Counted from the first letter of the stretch, positions 1 to 8,244 are shown. The stretch is 64,000 nt of DNA from an uncultured Collinsella sp. (GCA_959019775.1 CAUEPS010000001.1:62001-126000); one strand, 5' to 3'. Numbers and translations: made by a program. Notes: generated by a model not told the origin, from the letters alone.

Positions 1-33
1 GGTTGCGAGTTGGCTCGAAATTGACGTGCTCAT
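1..33 (-). CDS. possible 5' end of a divergent gene (partial)
   Basis: Read on the minus strand, an ATG at 33-31 follows an AGGA-like ribosome site and opens a frame, MSTSISSQLAT, that runs off the left edge. Only 11 codons are visible, so no function can be given. The position, divergent from the MFS gene, is typical for a regulator of that transporter, but this is inference only. Confidence 0.25.
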   Translation of the reverse strand, partial: MSTSISSQLAT

Positions 34-202
34 GGGGGTGTCCTTGTGCGTATCCGAGCAGGCGCGATAGCCCGAAGATGAAGCCACGTTTTCGACATTG
101 AGTTCCTGCGTACCTTGCTTTCTAAGCAGAATTGGCGCACCGTCTGTTAACAATCGTTTTCCAAGAATTCTTTTGTTGCTCATTTTATAGACTTCTCATT
201 GC

Positions 203-236
203 TATAATCGCCCACCGCTCAAGATAATCGGAGAGG
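203..236 (+). promoter_or_regulatory. promoter -10 and ribosome binding site of the MFS gene
   Basis: A perfect TATAAT lies at 203-208. No good -35 hexamer is found at 16-18 bp, so the promoter may need an activator. GGAGAGG at 230-236 is the ribosome site and supports the ATG at 246. Confidence 0.5.
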
Positions 237-245
237 TTTTCCTAT

Positions 246-1442
246 ATGGCTCAAACAAAGCAAGACGGCATCACGCTCAAGCAGTGGCTCCCACTCGTCG
301 GGCTCACCTGCTGCGCGTTCGTGTTCAACACGTCGGAGTTCATGCCCATCGGCCTTCTGACTGATATTGCCGCGTCGTTCTCGCTCACCGAGGCCCAAGC
401 TGGCATCATGATCTCGGTCTATGCCTGGGGCGTCATGCTGCTGTCGTTGCCGCTCATGGTGTTCGCTTCGCGTTTCGAGTTCAAGCGGATGCTGCTGGGC
501 GTGCTTGCCGTGTTCTCGCTGGGCCAGTTCCTGTCCGCCTTGGCACCGACCTATCCCATCTTAGTCTGCGCGCGCCTGGTGGTTGCCTGCGCGCACGCCG
601 TGTTCTGGTCGGTCGCTTCGATCATGGCGTCGCGCCTGGTTGACACACGCCACGGGGCGCTCGCCATCAGCATGATCGCTACGGGCTCTTCCATCGCACA
701 GATCTTCGGCCTGCCGCTCGGCCGCGCCATTGGCCTGGCCGTGGGCTGGCGTATGACGTTTGCCGTGGTCGGGGTGCTGTCTGCTGTCGCGGTCGTCTAC
801 CAGGCCACGGTGTTCCCCACCATGCCAGCGGGCGAGCGTTTTACGCTCAAGCAGCTGCCCGACCTGCTCAAGAACCCGTTCCTCATCGCGCTCTATGTGG
901 TCACGGTCTTTATGGCGACCGGCTATTACGCGGGCTATAGCTATATCGAGCCTTTCCTGGCCCAGGTCGCGCATGTCGACGCAAGCGCCATCACTATGAC
1001 GCTGACGGCGTTCGGCTGCTCCGGTCTGCTCGGAAGCTGGCTGTTTGGCCGCCTGTTCGATGGGCACCGCTTCCCGTTCCTCGCGATTACGCTCTCCGGC
1101 GTGCCGGTGGCCCTGCTGCTCATGGGGCCGGCCGCATCGTCGCTCGTGACAGTGCTTGCCGTCTGCGCACTGTGGGGTTGCTGCGCCACGGCCTTTAACG
1201 TGGCGTTTCAGGCCGAGCTCATCAAGCACACGCCGGCAGATTCGTCGGCCGTCGCCATGTCGATCTTCTCGGGCCTGTTCAATCTGGGCATTGGCACGGG
1301 TACCGCGATCGGCGGAGCCGTGGTTTCGGGTCCCGGTATCGCCTGGATCGGCTTCGCGGGCGGGGTGATTGCCGCCATGGGCGTCATCCTCGCTATCACG
1401 GTGATGTTCCCGGCCATTCGCCGCGCCAAGCCTGTCGCCTGA
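246..1442 (+). CDS. MFS transporter, sugar-efflux (SotB-like) type
   Basis: This 398-residue protein is almost entirely alternating hydrophobic stretches, consistent with the 12 membrane helices of the major facilitator superfamily. The N-terminus, with FNTSEFMPIGLLTDIA from about residue 28, is characteristic of the DHA1 subgroup that includes the arabinose/IPTG exporter SotB (YdeA) and related drug exporters. It would act in the cytoplasmic membrane as a proton-driven exporter; the substrate cannot be read from the sequence. The ATG at 246 has a good ribosome site 9 bases upstream. The gene stands alone, followed by a large palindrome. Family assignment is firm and substrate class is not. 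Confidence 0.88.
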   Translation: MAQTKQDGITLKQWLPLVGLTCCAFVFNTSEFMPIGLLTDIAASFSLTEAQAGIMISVYAWGVMLLSLPLMVFASRFEFKRMLLGVLAVFSLGQFLSALAPTYPILVCARLVVACAHAVFWSVASIMASRLVDTRHGALAISMIATGSSIAQIFGLPLGRAIGLAVGWRMTFAVVGVLSAVAVVYQATVFPTMPAGERFTLKQLPDLLKNPFLIALYVVTVFMATGYYAGYSYIEPFLAQVAHVDASAITMTLTAFGCSGLLGSWLFGRLFDGHRFPFLAITLSGVPVALLLMGPAASSLVTVLAVCALWGCCATAFNVAFQAELIKHTPADSSAVAMSIFSGLFNLGIGTGTAIGGAVVSGPGIAWIGFAGGVIAAMGVILAITVMFPAIRRAKPVA

Positions 1443-1457
1443 TCACGTTTCCTCATC

Positions 1458-1524
1458 AGTTGCGGTGGAATAGTTCCTGTTTAAGGCCTCTGAAGGCCCA
1501 AGCAGGAACTATTCCACCGCAACT
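1458..1524. repeat. perfect 22-bp inverted repeat with nested stem
   Basis: Arms 1458-1479 and 1503-1524 are perfectly complementary over 22 bp. The 23-nt loop contains a second small stem, GGCCT/AGGCC, around CTGA. TATTTT follows the right arm. It could work as a terminator for the MFS gene, but it is longer than ordinary terminators and resembles the arm architecture of the palindromic elements elsewhere in the window. Confidence 0.75.
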
Positions 1525-1595
1525 TATTTTGGGGAAGAGGATACAAGCCGGGCATACAATGGATGTCGTTGTGTTGGGCTTACCGGGAGGTTGCT

Positions 1596-2972
1596 ATGTG
1601 GGCATACGAGACGACGTTCTATCAGATCTATCCGCTGGGCTTTTGCGGGGCTCCGCGTGAGAATGCCGCGCCCGTTGCCGAGGATGAGCTCGTCCAGGCC
1701 GCCAACGCTGTGCCCAATCCCGATGCGCCCATCATGAAGATTGCCCAATGGGCCGACTACCTGCAGGAACTCGGCGTTGGCGCTGTGCTGATCAATCCAC
1801 CGCTCGAGTCCGATAGCCACGGCTACGATACGCGCAGCCTGCGCCATATCGACCGCCGCCTGGGTGGGGATGCCGACTTTGCCGCCGTATGCGACACGCT
1901 GCATGCCCACGGCATCCGCGTGGTGCTCGACGCCGTCTTCAACCACGTCGGTCGCGGCTTTTGGGCCTTCCGCGATGTGCAGGAGCGTAAGTGGGACTCG
2001 CCGTACAAGGACTGGTTCCACATCAGCTTTGACGGCGACTCGTACTACGGCGACGGCTTTTGGTACGAGGGCTGGGAAGGCCATTTTGAGCTTGTGAAGC
2101 TCAACCTGCAAAATCCCGCTGTGGTCGATTACCTGCTTGAGTCCGTGCGCCGCTGGGCCGAGGTCTTTGGTATCGACGGTCTGCGCCTGGACGTCGCCTA
2201 CATGCTCGATCGCGATTTTATGCGCCGCCTGCATAGCTTTACCCGCGAACTCAAGCCCGACTTTGTGCTGATTGGTGAGACGCTCCACGGCGACTATAAC
2301 CAGATCGTCAACGACGAGATGCTCGACTCCTGCACCAACTACGAGTGCTACAAGGGCCTGTACTCCAGCTTTAACTCGGTCAACATGTTCGAGATTGCCC
2401 ACTCGCTGCATCGCCAGTTTGGCGGTGACCCGTGGTGCATTTATCGCGGCAAACACCTGCTGTCGTTTGTCGACAACCACGACGTGCCGCGCCTGGCGAG
2501 CATCCTCACCGACAAGTCGTGCCTGCGTCCCGCCTATGGCATGCTGTTTGGCATGCCGGGCATCCCGTGCGTCTACTATGGCAGCGAGTGGGGGACTCCT
2601 GGCGAAAAGGGCGGCCCCGATGGCGACTGGGCGCTGCGCCCTGTGCTTGATGAGCCTGCGCCCAACGATCTGACGACATTTGTCACGCAGCTGGCGCACC
2701 TGCGCTCGGCAAACGATGCGGCGGCTCGTGCCCTCAACTATGGTGCCTATCGCAACGTGGTGATCCAGAACAAGCAGCTGCTGTTCGAGCGCGCCTGCGA
2801 CGACGCGACGGTGCTCGTGGCGGTCAATGCCGTGAACGAGCCCTATACCTTTGGAGCCGGCGAACTCAACGGCTCCTTCGTCGACCTGCTTGCCGACGAC
2901 GCGCCCACGGTCGAGCTGCCGGGCTCCCTTGAACTTGCGCCCTATGAGGTGCGTTATCTGTTGAGGGCCTAG
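1596..2972 (+). CDS. GH13 alpha-glucosidase / alpha-amylase family protein
   Basis: This 458-residue cytoplasmic enzyme (no signal peptide) belongs to glycoside hydrolase family 13 and should hydrolyse alpha-glucosidic bonds in maltodextrin-like oligosaccharides. All four family regions are visible: DAVFNHVG from about residue 112, GLRLDVAYML with the nucleophile Asp199, GETLHG with the acid/base Glu228, and DNHD ending in Asp296, the transition-state stabiliser. A small C-terminal beta domain follows. I chose the ATG at 1596, six bases after GGGAGG, rather than an earlier frame start, because MWAYETTFYQIYPLGF is the usual beginning of the catalytic barrel. The exact specificity (maltodextrin glucosidase, neopullulanase-like) is not resolved. 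Confidence 0.88.
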   Translation: MWAYETTFYQIYPLGFCGAPRENAAPVAEDELVQAANAVPNPDAPIMKIAQWADYLQELGVGAVLINPPLESDSHGYDTRSLRHIDRRLGGDADFAAVCDTLHAHGIRVVLDAVFNHVGRGFWAFRDVQERKWDSPYKDWFHISFDGDSYYGDGFWYEGWEGHFELVKLNLQNPAVVDYLLESVRRWAEVFGIDGLRLDVAYMLDRDFMRRLHSFTRELKPDFVLIGETLHGDYNQIVNDEMLDSCTNYECYKGLYSSFNSVNMFEIAHSLHRQFGGDPWCIYRGKHLLSFVDNHDVPRLASILTDKSCLRPAYGMLFGMPGIPCVYYGSEWGTPGEKGGPDGDWALRPVLDEPAPNDLTTFVTQLAHLRSANDAAARALNYGAYRNVVIQNKQLLFERACDDATVLVAVNAVNEPYTFGAGELNGSFVDLLADDAPTVELPGSLELAPYEVRYLLRA

Positions 2973-2975
2973 CTC

Positions 2976-3539
2976 GTGGCCACGCCAGATGAGGGTTATC
3001 AGCATATTGAGCATGGGTTTGAACCCGTGTTTGACGAGCGCTCGCGCGTTTTGGTGCTGGGGTCGTTTCCCTCGGTGCTCTCGCGTGCCAATGCCTTCTA
3101 TTACGGCAATCCGCAGAACCGCTTTTGGCGCGTGATGGCCGCGTGCCTCGGTGCGCCCGTGCCGCCCAACGAGGGCGATCCTTTGGCAAGCGGTGAGCCC
3201 GCGACGCTCGATGCCTCGATTGCCGCCAAGCGGGCTATGTTGCTGAATGGTGGCGTGGCCCTGTGGGATGTGATTGAGAGCTGCGACATCAAGGGCTCGA
3301 GCGACGCCAGCATCAAAAACGTCGTACCGGCGCGTATCGAGCGCATTACCGATGCCACGCCGATCGAGGTCGTTGTCTGTAACGGCGGCACGGCCGGGCG
3401 GCTCTACAAGCGCTACCTACAAGAACGCACGGGGCTGTCGGCCATCGTTCTGCCGTCGACAAGTCCCGCCAATGCGGCATGGCGCCTGGAACGCCTTATC
3501 GAGCGCTGGCGCGAGGCCGTTGACTGGGGCGCTCTGTAA
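2976..3539 (+). CDS. DNA-deoxyinosine glycosylase (uracil-DNA glycosylase superfamily)
   Basis: This 187-residue protein resembles the hypoxanthine/uracil DNA glycosylases that remove deaminated bases from DNA. Recognisable parts are the early HGFEPV segment, LVLGSFPSVLS (first active-site loop, about residues 27-37), YYGNPQNRFW (pocket loop, about 43-52) and a late LPSTSPANAAW that matches the DNA-intercalating SPAN-like loop of this branch. The start is GTG, three bases after the stop of the amylase gene, so the two are probably co-transcribed, though no functional link is obvious. The superfamily is clear; the deoxyinosine preference is inferred from family resemblance. Confidence 0.82.
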   Translation: MATPDEGYQHIEHGFEPVFDERSRVLVLGSFPSVLSRANAFYYGNPQNRFWRVMAACLGAPVPPNEGDPLASGEPATLDASIAAKRAMLLNGGVALWDVIESCDIKGSSDASIKNVVPARIERITDATPIEVVVCNGGTAGRLYKRYLQERTGLSAIVLPSTSPANAAWRLERLIERWREAVDWGAL

Positions 3540-3540
3540 T

Positions 3541-4200
3541 TTAGATATCTGATTGGGCGCTGGTGCCGAGGCGTTTCATGATGGCATGCCAGATCGGTGC
3601 GGGCAGCGCGGGCTTGACGCGCACCATGCCGTCGACATCGACGCTACCGACATCGCCGCCGCCAAGCAGCTGCGCATGCTCAATGGAGCAGCCCATGCGC
3701 ACAGCGCCCACAAGCTTATCCATCGCTTCCGAAAATGGCCGACGCAAGAGGCCCATACGCGGGGAGTGGCGAAGCGCTGCGATGCCGCTGCTGGCACAGA
3801 TGACAACGCCGTCGCACCATGGCAGGTCACGTAGAAGACATGCCCGATACAGGCGGTCGAGAACTTCGTCCGCCTGCTTGTTGTTTTTGGACGCGGCCTG
3901 GACGACGACATAGACGCGTGTTTCTGTATTCCCAAGGCGATCGAGTATCTGCTCGACAGCGGTCATCGCCTCATCATCAAATGCATCATCAACAGCGAGC
4001 ACTATGCCATCGACTGCACCGACGTCATTTGCCTTCAAGCCAACCGGGCGGGGGAGCGAAGTACCGGAAAGCCGGGCATACGCCGCGATGGCATCCTGGA
4101 GGTCCCAAAGCAAAAACTCAAGATCGGCGCTATCGGGAATACTGATATACGCAATGGATTGCAGCGTTTTGGGCTTATCGCCGTGTGCGGTCGCCTCCAT
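3541..4200 (-). CDS. unknown protein, possibly flavodoxin-like
   Basis: A 219-residue soluble protein that I do not recognise with confidence. It shows alternating beta-strand and helix segments, including VDGIVLAVDD (about 64-73), TRVYVVVQAASKNN (about 93-106) and CDGVVICASSG. A Rossmann or flavodoxin-like fold, perhaps of NADPH-dependent FMN reductase type, is therefore possible, but no clear FMN-binding motif is seen. The gene is convergent with the glycosylase gene; the stop codons are one base apart, with no terminator between. It is divergent from the aminotransferase gene, with which it shares an upstream region of about 90 bp. Confidence 0.6.
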   Translation of the reverse strand: MEATAHGDKPKTLQSIAYISIPDSADLEFLLWDLQDAIAAYARLSGTSLPRPVGLKANDVGAVDGIVLAVDDAFDDEAMTAVEQILDRLGNTETRVYVVVQAASKNNKQADEVLDRLYRACLLRDLPWCDGVVICASSGIAALRHSPRMGLLRRPFSEAMDKLVGAVRMGCSIEHAQLLGGGDVGSVDVDGMVRVKPALPAPIWHAIMKRLGTSAQSDI

Positions 4201-4293
4201 GCCATCTCCTTTCCAGTCCGTTTCCGTTTAGGTTACACCGTCTGCCATCCTCCCGCCGCGCTATCCTAGTGCAACCCTTACGAAAGGAACGCC

Positions 4294-5430
4294 ATGCGTC
4301 TGCCCATGAATACCTCGCTTGTCACGCTCAAGCCCTCCGGCATCCGCCGAATCAACGCGCTCGCCGCTCAGCATCCGGGATGCATTGCGCTTGCGCTCGG
4401 CGAGCCCGATTTTCCCACGCCCGACGTGATTAGCGCCGAGGTGACGGCCTCGCTTGACCGTGGCGACACGCACTATCCGCCCAACAACGGCCGCCCCGCC
4501 CTGCGCGAGGCGCTGTCTGCCTACATGGGGGACGCGGGCCTTACGTTTTCGGCCGACGAGGTCATCCTGACCGACGGCGCGACCGAGGCCCTGTCGGCTA
4601 CGTTTATGGCCATGCTCAACCCCGGCGACGAGGTCATCATTCCCACGCCGGCTTTTGGTTTGTACGAGAGCATCGTCGTGGCCAATCACGCCAAAGCGGT
4701 CTATTTGGATACGGAGCCCGCGCAATTTCAGATTGACGAGGAAGCGCTTCGCGCCTGTGTGACCCCGGCGACCAAGGCCATCGTTATCTGCTCGCCCAAC
4801 AATCCTACGGGCTGCATTCTCAACGCGGCGTCGCTCGACGCCGTGGCACGCGTAGCGGAGCAGGCGGGCATCTACGTAGTCTGCGACGACGTATACAACC
4901 GTCTGGTCTATGTGGATGGCTACGAGCGATTTGCCCAGCGCCACCCGGAGCTACGCGAGCAGACAGTGGTCATCGAGAGCTTCTCCAAGCCCTGGGCCAT
5001 GACCGGCTGGCGCCTGGGTTGGCTCGCAGCCGCAGCCCCCGTCATCGCCGAGATCGCAAAAGCACACCAATACCTAGTATCGAGTGCCGTTTCATTTGAG
5101 ATGGACGCAGCAGCGCGAGCCCTGACCGTCGACCCAACCCCCATGCTCAAAGTCTACCGAGCCCGCCGCAAACGCGTGCTCGCAGCCTTAAACGCTATGG
5201 GCCTCGACGCAGTAGAGCCCGCAGGAGCCTTCTACGCTTTCCCGAGCATCAAACAATTCGGCCTAACAAGCGAAGCCTTCTGCATCAAAGCCATCAAAGA
5301 AGCAAACGTAGCCCTAGTCCCGGGCGACTGTTTCGGCACCGAAGGCCACATCCGCCTAAGCTACTGCGTCTCCGACCAAGATTTGGACGAAGGCTTAAAT
5401 CGCCTGTCCATCTTCATTTCAACCTTATAG
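4294..5430 (+). CDS. PLP-dependent aminotransferase, class I/II
   Basis: This 378-residue fold-type I aminotransferase would move an amino group between an amino acid and a 2-oxo acid in the cytoplasm. Visible marks are ALGEPDFPTP near the N-terminus, NNPTG at 169-173 for cofactor binding, and SFSKPWAMTGWRLGW with the Schiff-base lysine at Lys232. A conserved Arg in HIRLSYC near the end would bind the substrate carboxylate. The ATG at 4294 follows AAAGGAA. Substrate is unknown (aspartate or aromatic type). Codon choice shifts at about position 5030: the 3' third uses many A-ending codons (GCA, GTA, CTA), unlike the 5' part. Confidence 0.9.
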   Translation: MRLPMNTSLVTLKPSGIRRINALAAQHPGCIALALGEPDFPTPDVISAEVTASLDRGDTHYPPNNGRPALREALSAYMGDAGLTFSADEVILTDGATEALSATFMAMLNPGDEVIIPTPAFGLYESIVVANHAKAVYLDTEPAQFQIDEEALRACVTPATKAIVICSPNNPTGCILNAASLDAVARVAEQAGIYVVCDDVYNRLVYVDGYERFAQRHPELREQTVVIESFSKPWAMTGWRLGWLAAAAPVIAEIAKAHQYLVSSAVSFEMDAAARALTVDPTPMLKVYRARRKRVLAALNAMGLDAVEPAGAFYAFPSIKQFGLTSEAFCIKAIKEANVALVPGDCFGTEGHIRLSYCVSDQDLDEGLNRLSIFISTL

Positions 5431-5480
5431 CCCAACGGGACGCAACGCATCAGCCCACCGACCCAAGCATTATGAGTGGG

Positions 5481-5706
5481 GCGCGCCGGCCAACGGAAAA
5501 CCGGGCTGCCCCAAAGTCACCGCAGGCCGCGCCGCCGAAGGCCAGGCGCAAGGTTTTCGTAGATTCCGCACGAGCCGAAGAGCACTTAATGTGCTCTTCG
5601 TGCGAGCCAGGACTTGACCGAGCGAAAACCTTGCGCCTGGCCTTCGGCGGCGCGTGCCGGATGGTGGAATTGTGTGCAGCCCGGTTTTCCGTTGACCGGC
5701 GCCGGG
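5481..5706. repeat. composite palindromic element, copy 1
   Basis: A 226-bp nested palindrome. The inner arms, 5529-5559 and 5623-5653, are a perfect 31-bp inverted repeat. The outer arms, 5491-5509 and 5676-5694, are perfect over 19 bp. The centre, 5560-5622, is the conserved core shared with copies 2 and 3, containing a hairpin around GAGCACTTAATGTGCTC. The arms show no similarity to those of the other copies. The right outer arm contains the TTGACC -35 box of the rplJ promoter. Confidence 0.9.
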
Positions 5707-5720
5707 GTCCCCGCCATAAT
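5692..5720 (+). promoter_or_regulatory. rplJ operon promoter
   Basis: TTGACC at 5692-5697, a 17-bp spacer and CATAAT at 5715-5720 make a good primary-sigma promoter. The -35 hexamer lies inside the right arm of the palindromic element. Confidence 0.65.
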
Positions 5721-5744
5721 ACTTTCGGTTCACGCACGAATCCG

Positions 5745-5834
5745 CTGCCAGAGACAGCCGGTGCAAACGGGCATTGCCTGCGAGCTTAATGGGATATCCC
5801 GCCAGCCGAGGTGGTCGAGTAGATATGTCTTCTC
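5745..5834 (+). ncRNA. ribosomal protein L10 leader
   Basis: The segment beginning GACAGCCGGTGC at 5754 and continuing through CTTAATGGGATATCCCGCC has the sequence style of the L10 leader, the mRNA structure that binds the L10-L12 complex to repress rplJ-rplL. It sits between the promoter and the rplJ gene and is followed by a terminator-like hairpin, as in other Gram-positive-type leaders. Identification is from memory of the family; no covariance search was run. Confidence 0.75.
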
Positions 5835-5871
5835 GCCCCCGTCGCTCATGCAGCGCGGGGGCTTTCTTTTT
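5835..5871 (+). terminator. attenuator terminator in the rplJ leader
   Basis: GCCCCCG at 5835-5841 pairs with CGGGGGC at 5856-5862, extended by CGCT/AGCG inside, and is followed by TTTCTTTTT. Placed between the L10 leader and rplJ, it probably sets read-through in response to free L10. Confidence 0.8.
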
Positions 5872-5936
5872 GGACATGCCCCCGTCACGTCCTTGTGGCG
5901 GACCGTGCCCGGAAAGAATTCGAGGAGGTGTAATTC

Positions 5937-6458
5937 ATGCCCCAGCAGTACAAAATCGACAAGGTTGCAGAGATCGAGTCCCGTATCGCCGAGAACGCCG
6001 GTCTGTTCGTCGTCAACTACAACGGTCTGACGGTTAAGCAGGCTCAGGAGCTGCGTCATCAGCTTCGCGAGTGCGGCGCCGAGATGAAGGTCTACAAGAA
6101 CAACCTGGTCAAGATCGCTCTCAAGAACCAGGAGCAGCCCGAGCTTGACGAGATCCTCGCCGGCCCCGTCGCTTATGTGTTCTACGAGACCGAGCCGGTC
6201 GAGGCCGCTAAGACCCTTAAGGACTTCTCCGCTAAGTCCAAGGGTGTCCTTGAGATCAAGGGCGGTATCTCCGACGGCAAGGCCGTTTCCGCTGATGATG
6301 TTAAGGCTATCGCCGAGCTGCCCACCAAGGATCAGCTTCTCGGCCAGATCGCCGGTCTCATCTCCGGTTTCGCTCGCGACATCGCTGTCTGCGTCAACGG
6401 CGTTTCCTCTGGTCTCGCTCGTTCGATCCAGCAGGTCTCCGAGCAGAAGGCAGCCTAG
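5937..6458 (+). CDS. rplJ: 50S ribosomal protein L10
   Basis: This 173-residue protein anchors the L7/L12 stalk to 23S rRNA and is the autoregulator of this operon through the leader upstream. The N-terminal globular domain (QQYKIDKVAEIESRI onwards, with VVNYNGLTVKQAQELR) binds rRNA. The C-terminal helix (about 140-173), ending SIQQVSEQKAA, binds L7/L12 dimers. The start is supported by GAGGAGGTG 7 bases upstream. It forms a two-gene operon with rplL. The rplK-rplA genes that often precede it are not in this window; an aminotransferase is upstream instead. Confidence 0.97.
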   Translation: MPQQYKIDKVAEIESRIAENAGLFVVNYNGLTVKQAQELRHQLRECGAEMKVYKNNLVKIALKNQEQPELDEILAGPVAYVFYETEPVEAAKTLKDFSAKSKGVLEIKGGISDGKAVSADDVKAIAELPTKDQLLGQIAGLISGFARDIAVCVNGVSSGLARSIQQVSEQKAA

Positions 6459-6560
6459 TCGCTGTTTTCACCCGCGGCGGCAACGCCGCACCCCTGGCGC
6501 ATTCGCGCCGTGTTTTAACTGATCTCCGTGCATCCGCACGGAAACCGAAAGGACTTAGAA

Positions 6561-6938
6561 ATGGCTAAGCTTACCACCGATGAGATCATCGATGCTCTTA
6601 AGGAAATGACCCTTCTCGAGGCTTCCGAGCTCGTCAAGGCTATCGAGGACACCTTCGGCGTTTCCGCCGCTGCTCCTGCCGCCGTTGTCGCCGCTCCCGC
6701 TGCTGGCGCTGCTGAGGCCGAGGAGAAGACCGAGTTTGACGTCGTGCTCGAGGGCTTCGGCGACAACAAGATCCAGGTCATCAAGGCCGTCCGTGAGCTC
6801 ACCAACCTTGGCCTGAAGGAGGCCAAGGAGGTCGTCGAGGGCGCTCCCAAGGCTGTTCTCGAGGGTGCCAAGAAGGAGGACGCCGAGGCTGCCAAGGAGA
6901 AGCTCGAGGCTGCTGGCGCTGCTGTCACCCTCAAGTAA
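6561..6938 (+). CDS. rplL: 50S ribosomal protein L7/L12
   Basis: A 125-residue acidic stalk protein that recruits translation factors such as EF-G and EF-Tu to the ribosome. The N-terminal dimerisation domain (about 1-35, LTTDEIIDALKEMTLLEASEL) is joined by an Ala-rich hinge (about 36-55) to the C-terminal domain. That domain carries the factor-binding surface (EEKTEFDVVL, then KIQVIKAVRELTNLGLKEAK). The frame is open further upstream, but the ATG at 6561 behind AAAGGA gives the standard N-terminus. The gene ends in a strong terminator. Confidence 0.97.
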   Translation: MAKLTTDEIIDALKEMTLLEASELVKAIEDTFGVSAAAPAAVVAAPAAGAAEAEEKTEFDVVLEGFGDNKIQVIKAVRELTNLGLKEAKEVVEGAPKAVLEGAKKEDAEAAKEKLEAAGAAVTLK

Positions 6939-6966
6939 TCAGGCTTTCTCGCCAGATTTCTTTGCA

Positions 6967-6999
6967 GACGGGGTTCGCATTGCGAGCCCCGTCTTTTTT
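6967..6999 (+). terminator. rho-independent terminator after rplL
   Basis: A hairpin with arms GACGGGGTTCGC and GCGAGCCCCGTC (one G-T pair) followed by TTTTTT ends the rplJL operon. Confidence 0.85.
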
Positions 7000-7168
7000 G
7001 TCTCGGCCCCTCGGTAGCTACTACTCGGCGCATGCCCGACGGTCCGTAAGGGGTAATAAAATTGCGCTATTCAAGCAATAATTTGCGTTGACCTGCTGAA
7101 GAATTGTCTTTGCCTTGTAGTGATACATGGTTTCGGCAGTAAGATACTCCGGTATCGCAATTTGGTCT

Positions 7169-7205
7169 GCGGCTGTGTGCCGCACGCATGGGGCGCTTTT
7201 GCGCC
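7169..7205 (+). promoter_or_regulatory. paired hairpins in the galU leader
   Basis: GCGGC/GCCGC at 7169-7183 and GGCGC/GCGCC at 7192-7205 form two short hairpins just before the AAAGGA ribosome site of galU. Whether they regulate anything is unknown. Confidence 0.35.
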
Positions 7206-7227
7206 TGCGAAAGGATCTTTGAATAAC

Positions 7228-8136
7228 ATGAAGGCAATCATCCCCGCCGCCGGTCTTGGCACGCGTTTTCTGCCTGGCACCAAGTGCACGCCCAAAGAGA
7301 TGCTGCCGGTGCTCGACAAGCCCGTCATTCAGTACGTCGTCGAGGAGGCGCTCGACCCCGAGGAAGTCGACGACGCCATCATCGTTACTTCTCCCGGTAA
7401 GCCCGAGCTACTGAACTACTTCCAGCCCGATCGCTCGCTCGAGAACCTGCTGCGCGAGCGCGGCAAGAACGCCTATGCCGACGCCGTCGCCCACGCTGGC
7501 GGTATGCCGGTCGACTTCCGTTATCAGTACGAGCCCAAGGGCCTCGGCCATGCTATTCGCTCTGCTGCCGACGCCGTGGCAGGGGAGAACTTCCTGGTTC
7601 TTCTGGGCGACTACGTTGTGCCTAATCGCGACATCTGCGACAAGATGCTCGCCGTTTCCAAGGAGCACGGTGGAGCTTCGGTTATCGCCGTCGCTGCTTG
7701 CTCGCCCGAGGAAGTCAGCCGCTACGGCGTTATCGCCGGCGAGCGCGTCGGTTCGCTCGAGGGCGCCGAGGACGTTGCCGATGCAGAGCCGGGCGCTGTC
7801 TGGCGTATCGGCGGTCTGGTCGAGAAACCCGCTCCCGAGGCGGCTCCGTCCAACCTGTACATCGTCGGTCGCTACCTGCTGAGCCCGCTGGTCATGGACC
7901 TGCTCGCCGATCAGCAGGCCGGCAAGGGCGGCGAGATCCAGCTCACCGACGCCATGGCTCGCTCGCTTGACCGTGAGGCCATGTACGCTGTCGTCATCGA
8001 CCCGCTCTCGGGCTACGACACCGGCACTCCCTCTGGCTGGATGGCCACCAACGCCCTCATGGCCGCAAGCGACCCCCGCTTTGCCGATGCCTTCTGGGAT
8101 GCCATCGACGAGCGCGGCGGATTGATGCGCAAGTAA
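7228..8136 (+). CDS. galU: UTP-glucose-1-phosphate uridylyltransferase
   Basis: This 302-residue nucleotidyltransferase makes UDP-glucose from UTP and glucose-1-phosphate, supplying cell-envelope and glycan synthesis. The start MKAIIPAAGLGTRFLP is the nucleotide-binding signature (GLGTRFLP) of bacterial GalU. KEMLPVLDKP supplies a substrate-contact lysine, and EPKGLGHAI (about residue 103) and GDYV (about residue 129, metal/UTP site) also fit. An upstream extension of the frame is rejected because the ATG at 7228 has AAAGGA before it and gives the canonical N-terminus. It is a single gene with its own terminator, sitting between rplJL and rpoBC. Confidence 0.95.
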   Translation: MKAIIPAAGLGTRFLPGTKCTPKEMLPVLDKPVIQYVVEEALDPEEVDDAIIVTSPGKPELLNYFQPDRSLENLLRERGKNAYADAVAHAGGMPVDFRYQYEPKGLGHAIRSAADAVAGENFLVLLGDYVVPNRDICDKMLAVSKEHGGASVIAVAACSPEEVSRYGVIAGERVGSLEGAEDVADAEPGAVWRIGGLVEKPAPEAAPSNLYIVGRYLLSPLVMDLLADQQAGKGGEIQLTDAMARSLDREAMYAVVIDPLSGYDTGTPSGWMATNALMAASDPRFADAFWDAIDERGGLMRK

Positions 8137-8157
8137 GCCTTCGGGCATCGACATTTA

Positions 8158-8189
8158 CGGGCGCGGACTTCGGTTCGCGCCCGTTTTTT
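8158..8189 (+). terminator. terminator after galU
   Basis: CGGGCGCG (8158-8165) pairs with CGCGCCCG (8176-8183), followed by six T residues. Confidence 0.9.
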
Positions 8190-8232
8190 ATAAGAGCTGC
8201 GATTGCCGGCTCTCTGTTCACAGAAAATATAT

Positions 8233-8244
8233 GAACAGATGTTC
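8233..8244. promoter_or_regulatory. LexA-like box
   Basis: GAACAGATGTTC has the form GAAC-N4-GTTC of Gram-positive SOS boxes and is flanked by further short TGTTCA/TGAACA repeats. No SOS gene is adjacent: galU ends upstream and rpoB begins 180 bp downstream. It may be fortuitous or a remnant. Confidence 0.3.
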
